Positions 18,243 to 27,459 of a stretch of DNA of 59,082 bases are shown here, piece by piece. The stretch is taken from the NCBI GenBank assembly GCA_021772935.1, contig JAJFLA010000029.1, forward strand, positions 1 to 59,082, read 5' to 3'. The translations under genes were made by a program, and so were the position numbers. Under the pieces are notes generated by a model, which worked only from the letters and a program-made list of their open reading frames with translations, did not search any database and was not told where the DNA came from. How positions within the stretch are numbered: position 1 is the stretch's first letter; the number at the start of each line of letters is the position of its first letter. This DNA is from Gammaproteobacteria bacterium (GTDB taxonomy: Bacteria > Pseudomonadota > Gammaproteobacteria > Xanthomonadales > SZUA-36).

Positions 18243-19253
18243 ATGGAATCTACCGAAAAAATACCAGCAACAGATATGAGCCAGCACCCAGAGCGCACAG
18301 CGTTCAAACAGCTGAGCAAAGTAGCCAATGAGCTCATCATCGGCCAGGAGCGTCTGATGGAGCGTCTGGTCATGGCGTTGCTTTGCAACGGTCATTTGCT
18401 GGTCGAAGGCGCGCCAGGGTTAGCCAAGACTACGGCGATCAAAGTGTTGGCGGAGCGAATCGAAGGTGATTTCCACCGAATTCAGTTTACACCTGACTTA
18501 TTACCAGCTGACCTGACGGGTACCGAAATATACCGACCTCAAGAAGGCACCTTTGAATTCCAGCAAGGGCCAATTTTCCATAACATGATTCTTGCCGATG
18601 AAGTTAACCGTGCACCGGCCAAAGTTCAGTCTGCCATGCTCGAGGCGATGGGTGAGCACCAGGTAACCGTAGGCAGGGTCACCTACCCGATGTCACCCTT
18701 GTTTTTGGTCATGGCTACGCAAAACCCGATTGAGCAGGAAGGTACTTACCCATTGCCCGAAGCCCAGTTGGATCGCTTTTTGATGCATGTGTCCATCGTT
18801 TACCCGGATGCAAAAGCGGAGCAGGATATTCTCGAGCTGGCCCGAGGTCAGGCACGTGATGAGTTGGGTAAAAAGCCTGAGCCAAAGATGCTGGTGACCC
18901 AGCAACAGGTATTTGCCGCACAAAGGCAGGTACTGGATCTGCACATGGCGCCTGCATTGCAGGAATACATTGTGCAATTGGTACTGGCAACTCGTGACCC
19001 TGGCAAGTGGGATGAGGAGTTGGGTCACCTGGTCAGTTACGGCGCAAGCCCAAGAGCCACGATTGGGCTGGATCGCTGTGCACGTGCACGGGCCTGGCTT
19101 GATGACCGTGATTTTGCTTCACCGGATGATATTCATGCAGTCATTCATGAAATCATGCGCCATCGTGTGTTGCTTTCCTACGAAGCAGAAGCGGATGGTG
19201 TCACCGTGGACGAGTTGGTCAATCGTCTGTTGGATCTGGTTCCTGTTCCATGA
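18243..19253 (+). CDS. MoxR-family AAA+ ATPase
   Basis: A AAA+ chaperone-like ATPase of 336 aa. Walker A GAPGLAKTT (about 56-64), Walker B with sensor (MILADEVNRAPAKVQSAMLEAM), TQNPIEQEGTYPLPEAQLDRF and the C-terminal lid are all present. MoxR ATPases act with partner von Willebrand A (VWA) proteins to activate or assemble target complexes, probably by metal- or force-dependent remodelling. Its stop overlaps the DUF58 start by four bases, and DUF58, DUF4381, BatA, BatB/C and BatD follow, a typical Bat (Bacteroides aerotolerance-like) operon. Confidence 0.92.
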   Translation: MESTEKIPATDMSQHPERTAFKQLSKVANELIIGQERLMERLVMALLCNGHLLVEGAPGLAKTTAIKVLAERIEGDFHRIQFTPDLLPADLTGTEIYRPQEGTFEFQQGPIFHNMILADEVNRAPAKVQSAMLEAMGEHQVTVGRVTYPMSPLFLVMATQNPIEQEGTYPLPEAQLDRFLMHVSIVYPDAKAEQDILELARGQARDELGKKPEPKMLVTQQQVFAAQRQVLDLHMAPALQEYIVQLVLATRDPGKWDEELGHLVSYGASPRATIGLDRCARARAWLDDRDFASPDDIHAVIHEIMRHRVLLSYEAEADGVTVDELVNRLLDLVPVP

Positions 19254-20191
19254 CAGATGCTTTATCAGTCAATGAGCTCGGAGACGGTATTCATTTAAGC
19301 GCCTCCGAGTTGATTGCGTTGAAACCTCGATGCAATGCGCTTAGTTTGCCGATGAACCGACCTTCGGTTTCTGCATTGGCGGGTGCATACCGCTCACGTT
19401 TCCGTGGTCGTGGTGTAGATTTTGTAGAGTCGCGCAATTATCTTCCGGGCGATGATATCCGTAATATGGACTGGCGTGTCACCGCGCGCACCGGCAAGCC
19501 GCACACAAAGATATTCCAGGAAGAGCGTGAACGTCCGGTACTGCTTGTGGTAGATGCCAGCCCCAGTTTGTATTTTGGCACTCGCACACGACTCAAGTCG
19601 GTTGCAGCAGGGCAGCTGGCAGCTGCTATTGCCTGGGCAGCGGTACGACGGGGTGACCGGATTGGTGCTTTTTTGTTCAGCCCGAACAAGCACCGTGAAC
19701 TACGCCCGGCGGGTGGACGTCGTGGGGCCATGCGGGTTATTCAGGGTCTGGTGGACTGGTTAAAACCGGAATCAACGGATCAGGGTCACGAGCCGCTTTC
19801 GGCATCGCTGGAACGGGTTCGACATACCGTACGTCCTGGAAGCCTGGTACTGATCATTAGTGATTTTTTCAACCTGGACGAGCAATGCCACCGCCATCTG
19901 TCGCGCTTGCGGCAACACAATGATGTGATCGGTTGTCAGGTGATGGACCCGGCCGAGCAGTTTCTTCCCGTGGGAAGGTTTCCGATATCCGATGGACAGC
20001 TCAGCAGCATGCTGGATACACACCGCGCGAGATCACGTAGCCAGTTTGAGGCTATGAGTACTGAACATGGTGAAATGCCACGGCGAATGTTCCAGCGTCA
20101 TAAGTGCGGTTGGATGGTGTTAAAGACCAGTGATGACCCGGTAGACGTACTGGGTCGTGAATTACGTATGCTGGTAGGACGGCGTACATGA
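19250..20191 (+). CDS. DUF58 domain protein (VWA-like MoxR partner)
   Basis: 313 aa. The DUF58 signature is visible as GVDFVESRNYLPGDDIRNMDWRV followed by a VWA-like segment with VVDASPSLYFG (metal-site-like DxSxS) and RRGDRIGAFLF. Such proteins are the constant downstream partner of MoxR and probably present a substrate or adaptor to it. It is predicted cytosolic, without membrane segments. Four-base overlaps at both ends show tight coupling. The exact substrate is unknown. Confidence 0.9.
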   Translation: MTDALSVNELGDGIHLSASELIALKPRCNALSLPMNRPSVSALAGAYRSRFRGRGVDFVESRNYLPGDDIRNMDWRVTARTGKPHTKIFQEERERPVLLVVDASPSLYFGTRTRLKSVAAGQLAAAIAWAAVRRGDRIGAFLFSPNKHRELRPAGGRRGAMRVIQGLVDWLKPESTDQGHEPLSASLERVRHTVRPGSLVLIISDFFNLDEQCHRHLSRLRQHNDVIGCQVMDPAEQFLPVGRFPISDGQLSSMLDTHRARSRSQFEAMSTEHGEMPRRMFQRHKCGWMVLKTSDDPVDVLGRELRMLVGRRT

Positions 20192-20655
20192 ATCCAGACC
20201 TGTTATCACAATTACGTGATATTCATGCCGCTCCAGCGGTGGGCTGGTGGCCACCGGCCCCGGGTTGGTGGTTGCTGGCTTTGTTGTTGCTGGTTTTGTT
20301 GGGTTGGTTGGGACGCCTTCTGCTGGCGCGTTATCGGGTTCAGCAACGACGCAAACAAATGCTGAGTTGGCTTGACCATCTAAATGCAACAACCGACCCG
20401 CAGCATGACCCCCAGGTTTATTTGTCCACACTCAACCGCATCTTCAAACTGGTCGCACTCCGGGCTTTTCCCGGGCAGCATTGTGCTGCACTGGCTGGTC
20501 TGGAATGGGTCGAGTTTCTGGCTGACAAAATGAAGCATTCACAAGCAGCAGTGTCACTCAATGTGTTGGCCTCAGGCCCGTATGATCCTGCGCCGCAGTT
20601 TGATCCTGACACTTTGAGTGAACTCACACGTTTATGGATCAGACAGCATGGCTGA
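20188..20655 (+). CDS. DUF4381 membrane protein
   Basis: 155 aa with one strong membrane segment near residues 27-50 (WWLLALLLLVLLGWLGRLLLAR) preceded by the typical LRDIHAAPAVGWWPPAPGWW and followed by a soluble domain with a LNRIFKLVALRAFPGQHCAALAGLEWVEFL helical region. This matches the DUF4381 protein always found between DUF58 and BatA genes. Its function is unknown; it probably anchors the MoxR-VWA assembly to the membrane. It overlaps batA by eight bases. Confidence 0.87.
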   Translation: MNPDLLSQLRDIHAAPAVGWWPPAPGWWLLALLLLVLLGWLGRLLLARYRVQQRRKQMLSWLDHLNATTDPQHDPQVYLSTLNRIFKLVALRAFPGQHCAALAGLEWVEFLADKMKHSQAAVSLNVLASGPYDPAPQFDPDTLSELTRLWIRQHG

Positions 20656-21667
20656 TGAAGTGCTCACTAGCGGTTTGGCCATGGCATGGCCCTGGTTGCT
20701 GGTACTGGCACCGCTGCCGTGGTTGTTGCGTTTGTCGATGCCAGCGTCATTGTCAGGTGATTTACAAGCCTTGCGTGTGCCCTGGTTCTCGGCTGTGGCC
20801 GGGAGTAAGGCAGGCTGGATGCGTCGGCCGTGGTTGGCGCTGGTCGCCACCTTGGTCTGGCTATTATTGGTGGTAGCCGCATCCCGGCCACAATGGATAG
20901 GCGAGATTGAGAGCCTGCCGGTAACCGGACGGGATTTACTGCTGGCTGTTGATATTTCCGGCAGCATGGATACCCAGGACATGATCCTGAACAAGACCGC
21001 GGTAAATCGCCTGAAGGTTGTGAAAAAGGTGGCGGGCGAGTTCATCCAGAGACGTCATGGTGACCGTGTCGGCTTGATCCTTTTTGGTAGCCGGGCTTAT
21101 CTGCAGACACCACTGACCTTCGATACCGAGACCACGGCTACTTTGCTGGATGAATCCGAAATTGGTCTTGCTGGACGGGAAACCGCCATCGGTGATGCCA
21201 TCGGTTTGGCGGTAAAACGGCTACGGGATGATGCAGCAGCAGATCGCGTACTGGTGTTATTAACCGATGGTGCTAATACCTCTGGTGAAGTGCAGCCTTT
21301 ACAGGCCGCTGAGTTCGCTGCCCGTGATGGATTGACAGTTTATACCGTGGGTGTAGGCGCAGATGAGATGAAAGTGCAGGATTTTTTTGGCAGCCGTGTG
21401 GTTAACCCGTCTGCTGATCTTGATGAAGATACCTTGCGTAGCATTGCAGAACAAACCGGGGGGCGTTATTTCAGGGCCCGTGATGCCAAGGGTCTGGAAA
21501 AAATATACGAAATTCTGGATGAACTTGAACCGGTGGAGAGTGATGTGGAAATCATTCGCCCGATAGACGAATTGTTCTATTGGCCAATGGGGCTCGCTTA
21601 TGTCTTGGCACTGCTGGCGGCCCTGTTTTTGATCCGTCCGTTTAAATTACCTGTGCTGCCATCATGA
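20648..21667 (+). CDS. batA: VWA domain membrane protein BatA
   Basis: 339 aa. Membrane segments near the N-terminus and at the C-terminus (WPMGLAYVLALLAALFLI) flank a von Willebrand A domain with an intact metal-binding site (LLLAVDISGSMDTQDM, then LTFDTETT and LLTDGANTSG). The domain faces the periplasm by prediction. BatA acts with MoxR, BatB and BatD in envelope stress tolerance in several bacteria. I start at ATG 20648; an ATG 30 bases upstream is also in frame. 10 bases separate it from the next gene. Confidence 0.9.
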   Translation: MADEVLTSGLAMAWPWLLVLAPLPWLLRLSMPASLSGDLQALRVPWFSAVAGSKAGWMRRPWLALVATLVWLLLVVAASRPQWIGEIESLPVTGRDLLLAVDISGSMDTQDMILNKTAVNRLKVVKKVAGEFIQRRHGDRVGLILFGSRAYLQTPLTFDTETTATLLDESEIGLAGRETAIGDAIGLAVKRLRDDAAADRVLVLLTDGANTSGEVQPLQAAEFAARDGLTVYTVGVGADEMKVQDFFGSRVVNPSADLDEDTLRSIAEQTGGRYFRARDAKGLEKIYEILDELEPVESDVEIIRPIDELFYWPMGLAYVLALLAALFLIRPFKLPVLPS

Positions 21668-21677
21668 GGGTTCCTGG

Positions 21678-23381
21678 ATGATGGACGGGTTTCCTTTGCA
21701 CTTTATCCGACCCCTGTGGCTGACTTTGATACCTTTGGCGGTGATCATACCTTTGTTATGGCGCCATTTGCGTCGTCCCTCCGGTGACTGGAGCAAGGTT
21801 TGTGACGTGCATTTGCTGCGCTGGTTGAGTGTCGGTGATACGGCAAGCAGGCCATCCCGTTTCGGACCGTGGCTGGCGGGACTGATGTGGCTGCTTGCCG
21901 CTGTCGCACTGGCTGGGCCGAGTTGGCAGAAGTTACCAGATAGCTCATTCACTTCCCGTGATGCACGTGTGCTGGTATTAGACCTGTCCCTGTCCATGCT
22001 GGCCGAAGACCTGAAGCCCAACCGGCTGACCCAGGCGCACTTCAGGCTTACCGATATGCTTAGTGGTGCACTTGAAGGCCAAACTGGTCTCGTGTCTTAT
22101 GCTGGAGACGCATATGTAGTTTCACCCTTGACCAGCGATACCAATACCATCAGGAATATGTTGCCAGCACTACGACCGGATGTGATCCCGGTTTCTGGTA
22201 GCCGCCCTGACCTGGCGTTGGAAATGGCGGCTGAACTATTGAAACGTTCAGGTATGGCCCAGGGCGAAATATTGTTGATTGCTGATAGCGGTAGTCGCGC
22301 AGCAGAAAAAATAGCCACAAGTCTGGCGCAACAGGGCATCTTTACGTCGGTGTTGGCGGTTGGCACTCTACAGGGGGCACCGATTCCCAGCGGTGATGGT
22401 TTTGTCAGTGACAGTAAAGGCAATATTGTGGTGGCCCGTCTGCAACGAGATGCCTTGCAGGCCATCGCTCGTGCGGGTGGTGGGAAATACTCAGAATTAA
22501 CAGCCGGTAGTACGACAAATTCACCATGGGCTGCGGTAGATGGCAGTGAGTTCGCGCGTAAAGATGATGCACTGGGTGAACGCTGGAAAGATAGCGGACC
22601 CTGGCTGGTATTGGTCTTGTTGCCACTGGTCGCGTTCAGTTTCCGTCGTGGTCTGTTATTTGTATTGCCTTTGTTGATGCTGCCTGGCTTATTACTCAGC
22701 ACCAATGCACAAGCGGGTTTATGGGAAGACCTCTGGGCCAGCAAGGATCAACAGGCCCAGACCGCGCTCCAGCAAGAACGTGCTGCTGACGCGGCGGTAC
22801 TTGCGCAAGACCCGGCTATTGCCGGTGAAGCATTTTACCGCAGTGGTGATTTTGTTCGTGCTGGCCAGTCCTGGTTACAGCGGGATCAGGCAGATAGTCA
22901 CTACAACAGGGGCAATTCAATGGCCCAGACAGGAGAGTTTGAAGCCGCTATTGCAGCCTACGATGCGGCGCTCGCGCTGGATCCGGGGATGGAAGATGCA
23001 GTATTCAATCGAGACCTGGCTGAACAGATGAAACAAGAGCAGGAACAACAACAGAAGGATCAGGAAAATTCGGAAGGCGATTCTTCCGAAGAACAATCCG
23101 ATGATGAATCTGAACAAGGTGAAAACAGCGATGAGCAATCCTCTGAAGAACAGCAGGATGGTGAAAAAAGTGATGAAGAATCTGATCAGCAAAAAGAAGG
23201 TGAGGAAAACGACGAGCCTTCAGAATCTGAAATGGAACAAAACTGGTCTGAAGAAGATGCTCAAGCCATGGAACAGTGGTTACGGCGTATCCCGGATGAC
23301 CCGGGTGGTCTGTTAAGACGTAAATTCCGTAACCAGCACCAACGCCGTGGTGCGCCTGCAGATGAATCTGAGGAGTGGTAA
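21678..23381 (+). CDS. batB: BatB/BatC fusion: VWA domain plus TPR and acidic tail
   Basis: 567 aa combining two proteins that are separate in many bacteria. Residues about 1-330 are BatB-like: membrane segments and a VWA domain with VLVLDLSLSMLAEDL (metal site DLSLS), LVSYAGDAYVVSPLTSDT and LLIADSGSRA. Residues about 335-450 are BatC-like tetratricopeptide repeats (DSHYNRGNSMAQTGEFEAAIAAYDAAL). The remaining part is a low-complexity Glu/Gln/Ser/Asp-rich tail (about 455-530) ending in basic residues. The fusion is a known Bat arrangement. The tail is probably disordered. Confidence 0.9.
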   Translation: MMDGFPLHFIRPLWLTLIPLAVIIPLLWRHLRRPSGDWSKVCDVHLLRWLSVGDTASRPSRFGPWLAGLMWLLAAVALAGPSWQKLPDSSFTSRDARVLVLDLSLSMLAEDLKPNRLTQAHFRLTDMLSGALEGQTGLVSYAGDAYVVSPLTSDTNTIRNMLPALRPDVIPVSGSRPDLALEMAAELLKRSGMAQGEILLIADSGSRAAEKIATSLAQQGIFTSVLAVGTLQGAPIPSGDGFVSDSKGNIVVARLQRDALQAIARAGGGKYSELTAGSTTNSPWAAVDGSEFARKDDALGERWKDSGPWLVLVLLPLVAFSFRRGLLFVLPLLMLPGLLLSTNAQAGLWEDLWASKDQQAQTALQQERAADAAVLAQDPAIAGEAFYRSGDFVRAGQSWLQRDQADSHYNRGNSMAQTGEFEAAIAAYDAALALDPGMEDAVFNRDLAEQMKQEQEQQQKDQENSEGDSSEEQSDDESEQGENSDEQSSEEQQDGEKSDEESDQQKEGEENDEPSESEMEQNWSEEDAQAMEQWLRRIPDDPGGLLRRKFRNQHQRRGAPADESEEW

Positions 23382-23387
23382 CCAGGA

Positions 23388-25106
23388 ATGGAAAAGATGG
23401 TTTTTGATCAATTAGGCAGACAGGTCAGCAGGTTAGCGCTGTTTGTGATGATGTTGATGGTGGCTTCGGTGGCACAGTCAGCGACGGTTATCGCCAAACT
23501 GGATCGTAACAGCGCGGTGGTAGGTGAAACGGTAACGCTGGTTTTGCAGACAAATGACACGGACCAGAGTCTGGATACCGACCTGTCAGTGCTGCAGGCA
23601 GATTTTGATGTACTGAACCAACGATCCGAAACCCAGATGTCTTTTGTAAACGGACAACAGAAAGCAAGCGTGCGCTTGGTGGTAACACTTGAGCCAAAAC
23701 ACCAGGGAACCTTATTGATACCCGCCCTAAAATTTCCCGGCGTCAGTTCGAGGCCGCTATATTTAAAGGTTTCAGCGGCGCCGGTGCTGGCTCCCGGTGT
23801 TGCCGAACCAGTTTTTATTGAGGTCATGGTACAACCCGAATCCGGTCCGTATTACGTGCTTTCACAGGTTGGTTTGATGGTCAGGATTTTCTACCAGGCC
23901 AACTTGACCGAAGCAGCTATTAACCCACCCGCACCGGCACAGGCTTCGGTGCGTTTGCTGGATGAAGTACCCTATCAGGCCGACCGCAATGGCCAACGCT
24001 ATCGTGTACTGGAACGACGATATGCCATTTTCCCCGAACGCTCTGGCACACTCACGGTCCCAGCCATGCAGTTAAGTGGTCGTCTGATTGAACGACCTTC
24101 AGACCGCTTATGGCAGCCGACGGTACGCGGTCGCCGTGTACACGTGGAAAGCGAGCCATTGATACTGGAGATCAAGCCTCGCCCGACGACATTTACGGGT
24201 GATTTCTGGCTGCCGGCCCGGCGTATTACCTTATCGCAACAGATTTCAGATAATGCAAATTTACACGTTGGCGAGCCGATTACCCGCACCGTAATCATGG
24301 ATGCTATGGGGCTTGAAGAGAACATGTTGGAAGAGCCGCTTTGGCCGGAAGTGCCCGCAACCCGCATTTACCCGGACCAACCACAGGGTATTAGCCGTGA
24401 TGATGGTGAGTGGGTTTTGGGTCATAAAGAATTCCGCTATGCCATCGTGCCGGAGCAAGCCGGTGAACTGGTATTGCCGGAAATTCGTTTAGACTGGTGG
24501 GATACCGTTGCCAACCAACAGCGTACTGCTGTGTTGCCGGAGCACCGGGTCAATGTGTTGCCATCGGAACTGAGTCCATCAGCCGTCGTGTTGCCGCCTG
24601 CAGCAGGTGTTATACCTGAGACATCCACAGGCAATTCAGACGTGGATTTGACACCATCAACGAGTACAATCGTGTGGAAAATAAGCACGGGTGTGTTAGC
24701 CTTTTTGTGGTTGTCGACCCTCTTTATCTATCTCCGTCGAGGCCCGGTTATCACACTAGTGGCAAGTAGTAATGGATCGGCTTCTTTGGCTGAGAAAGTA
24801 TTGCTGAAGCGACTGCAACTCGCTTGCCAAAAAGGTGACGCATCATCTGCACGCAAAGATTTAGCACAATGGATCCGGAATTATGCACCACAAAACCAAC
24901 GCGGTAGTATGCGCGACTTTGCAGCAGTCTGTGGCGAACCAGCATTACAGGTTTCAATCGCTGAGCTTGATGCTTGGGGCTTCGCTGATGATAGTGCCGG
25001 GCTTTGGAAAGGTGGGGCGCTATGGGCAGCGTTCAAATGCTGGCAAGATCAGGTGAACGGGTCACAGAACGCTGAAATTGGTGATAAGCCAGACTTGTAT
25101 CAGTAA
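23388..25106 (+). CDS. batD: BatD-like protein (oxygen tolerance family)
   Basis: 572 aa. Signal peptide (FVMMLMVASVAQSATV), then long beta-rich periplasmic domains of the BatD family (AKLDRNSAVVGETVTLVLQTN at the start; QPQGISRDDGEWVLGHKEFRYAIVPEQAGELVLPEI near 330-370), one membrane segment around 425-445 (VWKISTGVLAFLWLSTLFIYL) and a cytosolic C-terminal helical domain. It completes the MoxR-Bat operon, six bases after the BatB/C gene. After its stop come the tandem repeats. Confidence 0.88.
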   Translation: MEKMVFDQLGRQVSRLALFVMMLMVASVAQSATVIAKLDRNSAVVGETVTLVLQTNDTDQSLDTDLSVLQADFDVLNQRSETQMSFVNGQQKASVRLVVTLEPKHQGTLLIPALKFPGVSSRPLYLKVSAAPVLAPGVAEPVFIEVMVQPESGPYYVLSQVGLMVRIFYQANLTEAAINPPAPAQASVRLLDEVPYQADRNGQRYRVLERRYAIFPERSGTLTVPAMQLSGRLIERPSDRLWQPTVRGRRVHVESEPLILEIKPRPTTFTGDFWLPARRITLSQQISDNANLHVGEPITRTVIMDAMGLEENMLEEPLWPEVPATRIYPDQPQGISRDDGEWVLGHKEFRYAIVPEQAGELVLPEIRLDWWDTVANQQRTAVLPEHRVNVLPSELSPSAVVLPPAAGVIPETSTGNSDVDLTPSTSTIVWKISTGVLAFLWLSTLFIYLRRGPVITLVASSNGSASLAEKVLLKRLQLACQKGDASSARKDLAQWIRNYAPQNQRGSMRDFAAVCGEPALQVSIAELDAWGFADDSAGLWKGGALWAAFKCWQDQVNGSQNAEIGDKPDLYQ

Positions 25107-25119
25107 AAGTACGCCTTAG

Positions 25120-25135
25120 CCCGTATATTTCACCA
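25120..25135 (+). repeat. CCCGTATATTTCACCA repeat, copy 1
   Basis: This 16-mer directly precedes the tandem repeats and recurs, inverted, at 27787-27802. Both copies stand between genes, next to hairpin-forming sequence, which suggests a dispersed intergenic repeat of this genome. Confidence 0.5.
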
Positions 25136-25140
25136 AGGAT

Positions 25141-25236
25141 GGCCCAGGCCAGCCTCTCGACCGTTTCACGGTGGCCCAGGCCAGCTTCTCGACCGTTTCA
25201 CGGTGGCCCAGGCCAGCCTCTCGACCGTTTCACGGT
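25141..25236. repeat. Three tandem copies of a 32-bp unit
   Basis: 25141-25172, 25173-25204 and 25205-25236 differ at one position (C or T after CCAGC). Each unit starts GGCCCAGGCC and contains the small hairpin ACCGT-TTC-ACGGT. There are no unique spacers, so this is not a CRISPR. It lies between the convergent batD and lipoprotein genes, where the hairpins could act as weak terminators or as a REP-like element. Confidence 0.9.
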
Positions 25237-25306
25237 CTCACCTTCTCTCACCTTCTCTCACCTTCTCTCACCTTCTCTCACCTTCTCTCACCTTCTCTCA
25301 CCTTTT
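25237..25306. repeat. Decamer tandem repeat CTCACCTTCT, seven copies
   Basis: Six perfect copies and a seventh with one change run directly on from the 32-bp repeats. One strand is pure pyrimidine apart from one A per unit. Such arrays change length by slipped replication. It lies between convergent genes and not in a promoter, so phase variation of a gene is not suggested by position. Confidence 0.92.
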
Positions 25307-25390
25307 CGGGAGTTTGCGCTGTAGCTGAGGCGACACCACCTATTCTGCAACAACACCCATTACGAATATGGAGGTGTACGTTTGTTCGTC

Positions 25391-26098
25391 CTATAGGTCT
25401 GTGGTGGCAGAATAAGAAAACCAACAGTTGCCAAATGTATCAGGTTTATTTAATTGACTTAGTTTCATGTATTGATGTCTGGTATGTTTATCCTTTCGCT
25501 CAATATTCTCGATACGAAACTGGAGGGTCGATTTGCCAAGGAATAGTTCAAGCGTTTCTTCACGTTTCTTCCACTCGCCGGTCAGGAAAGTTGAAATTTC
25601 CTTTTTATCCCAGCCGATAATTTCGATAATAAAAGTCCCCAATGGGTTTAGATTCAAATACGCATCGTCAGAATCGCAATTTCCGGAAAACTCAGCTGGC
25701 AGTTGCGGTTCTGTTGATTGGGGCTGTCGTCTGGTTTCTGCTTGCCCCAGATAGACACCAACATTTCTCCTGCTATAGGAATGGTTTTCTGTGCCGACAG
25801 CAACCGGATCAAGGCTAGTGTAGCCAAGCTCTGAAAGCGTGGCTCTGATGGTGTCGATATCAGCGATACGTGGGTGGGCCGGGGAATAAATCAGGGTAGC
25901 ACCAGCAAGGTCGGGTGGTTGCAAGTCTACCAGGTGAACCCTAAAGCCGTGGTGTCGCAGGCTGGTCGAGACCCGGCTCAGTTGCTCAGGTGCAATACCT
26001 TGCGTAAATAAGTGCACCCTGGTTGTTGCGCAAGCAGAAACAAACAGCAGTACCAATAAAAGCATGTGTTTTACTGCCACGAGCGAATTACCCGGCAC
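25391..26098 (-). CDS. Putative lipoprotein with LytR_C/SPOR-like domain
   Basis: 235 aa from GTG 26098, or 224 from ATG 26065 (MLLLVLLFVSAC). A lipobox VSAC predicts an outer-membrane lipoprotein. Residues after it (QLSRVSTSLRHHGFRVHLVD, ATLIYSPAHPRIADIDTIRATLSELGYTS) resemble the small alpha-beta fold of LytR C-terminal or SPOR domains. The second half, with EFSGNCDSDDAYLNLNPLGTFIIEI and EWKKREETLELFL, looks like a lipocalin-style strand set and I do not recognise it. It is the gene after gdhA on the minus strand, separated by eight bases. Function unknown. Confidence 0.75.
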   Translation of the reverse strand: MPGNSLVAVKHMLLLVLLFVSACATTRVHLFTQGIAPEQLSRVSTSLRHHGFRVHLVDLQPPDLAGATLIYSPAHPRIADIDTIRATLSELGYTSLDPVAVGTENHSYSRRNVGVYLGQAETRRQPQSTEPQLPAEFSGNCDSDDAYLNLNPLGTFIIEIIGWDKKEISTFLTGEWKKREETLELFLGKSTLQFRIENIERKDKHTRHQYMKLSQLNKPDTFGNCWFSYSATTDL

Positions 26099-26106
26099 GT
26101 GAATTC

Positions 26107-27459
26107 TTAAACCACTCCGTAAGCAATGAGCGCATCAGCAACCTTCTTGAAGCCAGCGATATTGGCACCTTTGAGATAATCAACATGAGTCGCGGATTCG
26201 GTACCGTACTCGACACAGCGTTCATGGATGTTGTTCATGATATCACCCAGGTGTTGGTTGAGTTCCTTGCGGGTCCAGGACATCCGTATGCTGTTTTGTG
26301 TCATCTCTAGACCCGATACCGCGACCCCCCCTGCGTTGGCGGCCTTGGCCGGACCATAAAGAATCTTTGCCTCCCGGTAGACAGCGATTGCACCGGCATC
26401 CGAACCCATGTTTGAACCCTCTGCTACCCCAATGCAGCCGTTTTCAATCAGGGTTCGTGCTTGTTCTGCGTTCACCTCATTCTGTGTCGCACAGGGAAAG
26501 GCGAGATCGCATGGGGTCGACCAGGGTCGTTGCCCTGCGAAAAACTCGACGCCGTATTCTTTCGCGTACTCGGCAATTCGACCTTTGCGAACTTCTTTCA
26601 GGTCTTTCAGCCAGGCCAGCTTGTCCATGTCAAAACCATCAGGGTCAAAAATAAAACCGGATGAGTCTGATAAGGTCACAGGTTTTGCACCATGTTGGAT
26701 CAGCTTTTCCGTTGCGTACAAGGCGACATTGCCCGAGCCCGAAACGAGACAGGTCTTGCCTTCGATGTTCTGGGCCTTGTGCTTGAGCATATCCTCCATG
26801 AAGTAGATTGTGCCGTAACCGGTGGCTTCCACACGGATGGCACTGCCACCAAATGAGAGACCCTTACCGGTCAGAACCCCGGTGAATTGATTAACCAGGC
26901 GTTTGTACTGACCAAACAAGTAGCTGATTTCTGTTCCGCCAACGCCGATATCACCGGCAGGTACGTCCGTATGTGAGCCTATATGGCGGTATAGTTCGGA
27001 CATAAAGCTCTGGCAGAATCGCATGATTTCGCGGTCGGACTTACCCTTTGGGTTGAAATTGGACCCGCCCTTACCGCCTCCCATTGGTAACCCTGTCAGG
27101 CTGTTTTTGAAGGTTTGTTCGAAAGCGAGGAATTTGAGAATGCTTAGTGACACGCTGGGATGAAAACGCAGGCCACCCTTGTAAGGTCCGATGGCGTTGC
27201 TATGTTGAACACGGTAACCACGGTTAACCCGAACCTTTCCTTGATCATCTTCCCAGCTGACGCGGAATATGATCACCCGGTCGGGCTCTGTCAATCGTTC
27301 AGACAAGTTGTGATTCTGGTATTCAGGATGCTCGTTAACGAAGGGGATCACGTCGCAGGCGAATTCACCAACCGCCTGTTGATACTCCTTCTCGCCAGGG
27401 TTGCGGAGAACCACACCGTCCATGAATTTTTGTACGGATCTGGCATCTTGGTCATTCAT
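26107..27459 (-). CDS. gdhA: NADP-specific glutamate dehydrogenase
   Basis: Catalyses reductive amination of 2-oxoglutarate to glutamate in the cytosol. 450 aa (E. coli GdhA 447). The family blocks VQHSNAIGPYKGGLRFH, the catalytic lysine region GLPMGGGKGGSNFNPKGKSD, DVPAGDIGVGGTEISYL and the Rossmann SGSGNVALYATEKL are all present. The start ATG 27459 has AAGGAG nine bases upstream, which decides it against a longer frame. The hexameric, 450-residue type is usually NADPH-dependent and anabolic. Confidence 0.95.
   Translation of the reverse strand: MNDQDARSVQKFMDGVVLRNPGEKEYQQAVGEFACDVIPFVNEHPEYQNHNLSERLTEPDRVIIFRVSWEDDQGKVRVNRGYRVQHSNAIGPYKGGLRFHPSVSLSILKFLAFEQTFKNSLTGLPMGGGKGGSNFNPKGKSDREIMRFCQSFMSELYRHIGSHTDVPAGDIGVGGTEISYLFGQYKRLVNQFTGVLTGKGLSFGGSAIRVEATGYGTIYFMEDMLKHKAQNIEGKTCLVSGSGNVALYATEKLIQHGAKPVTLSDSSGFIFDPDGFDMDKLAWLKDLKEVRKGRIAEYAKEYGVEFFAGQRPWSTPCDLAFPCATQNEVNAEQARTLIENGCIGVAEGSNMGSDAGAIAVYREAKILYGPAKAANAGGVAVSGLEMTQNSIRMSWTRKELNQHLGDIMNNIHERCVEYGTESATHVDYLKGANIAGFKKVADALIAYGVV

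Noticed and set aside
25141-25306. Possible CRISPR array
   Set aside because: The copies are directly adjacent, with no unique spacers, only three 32-bp units, and no cas genes in the window.
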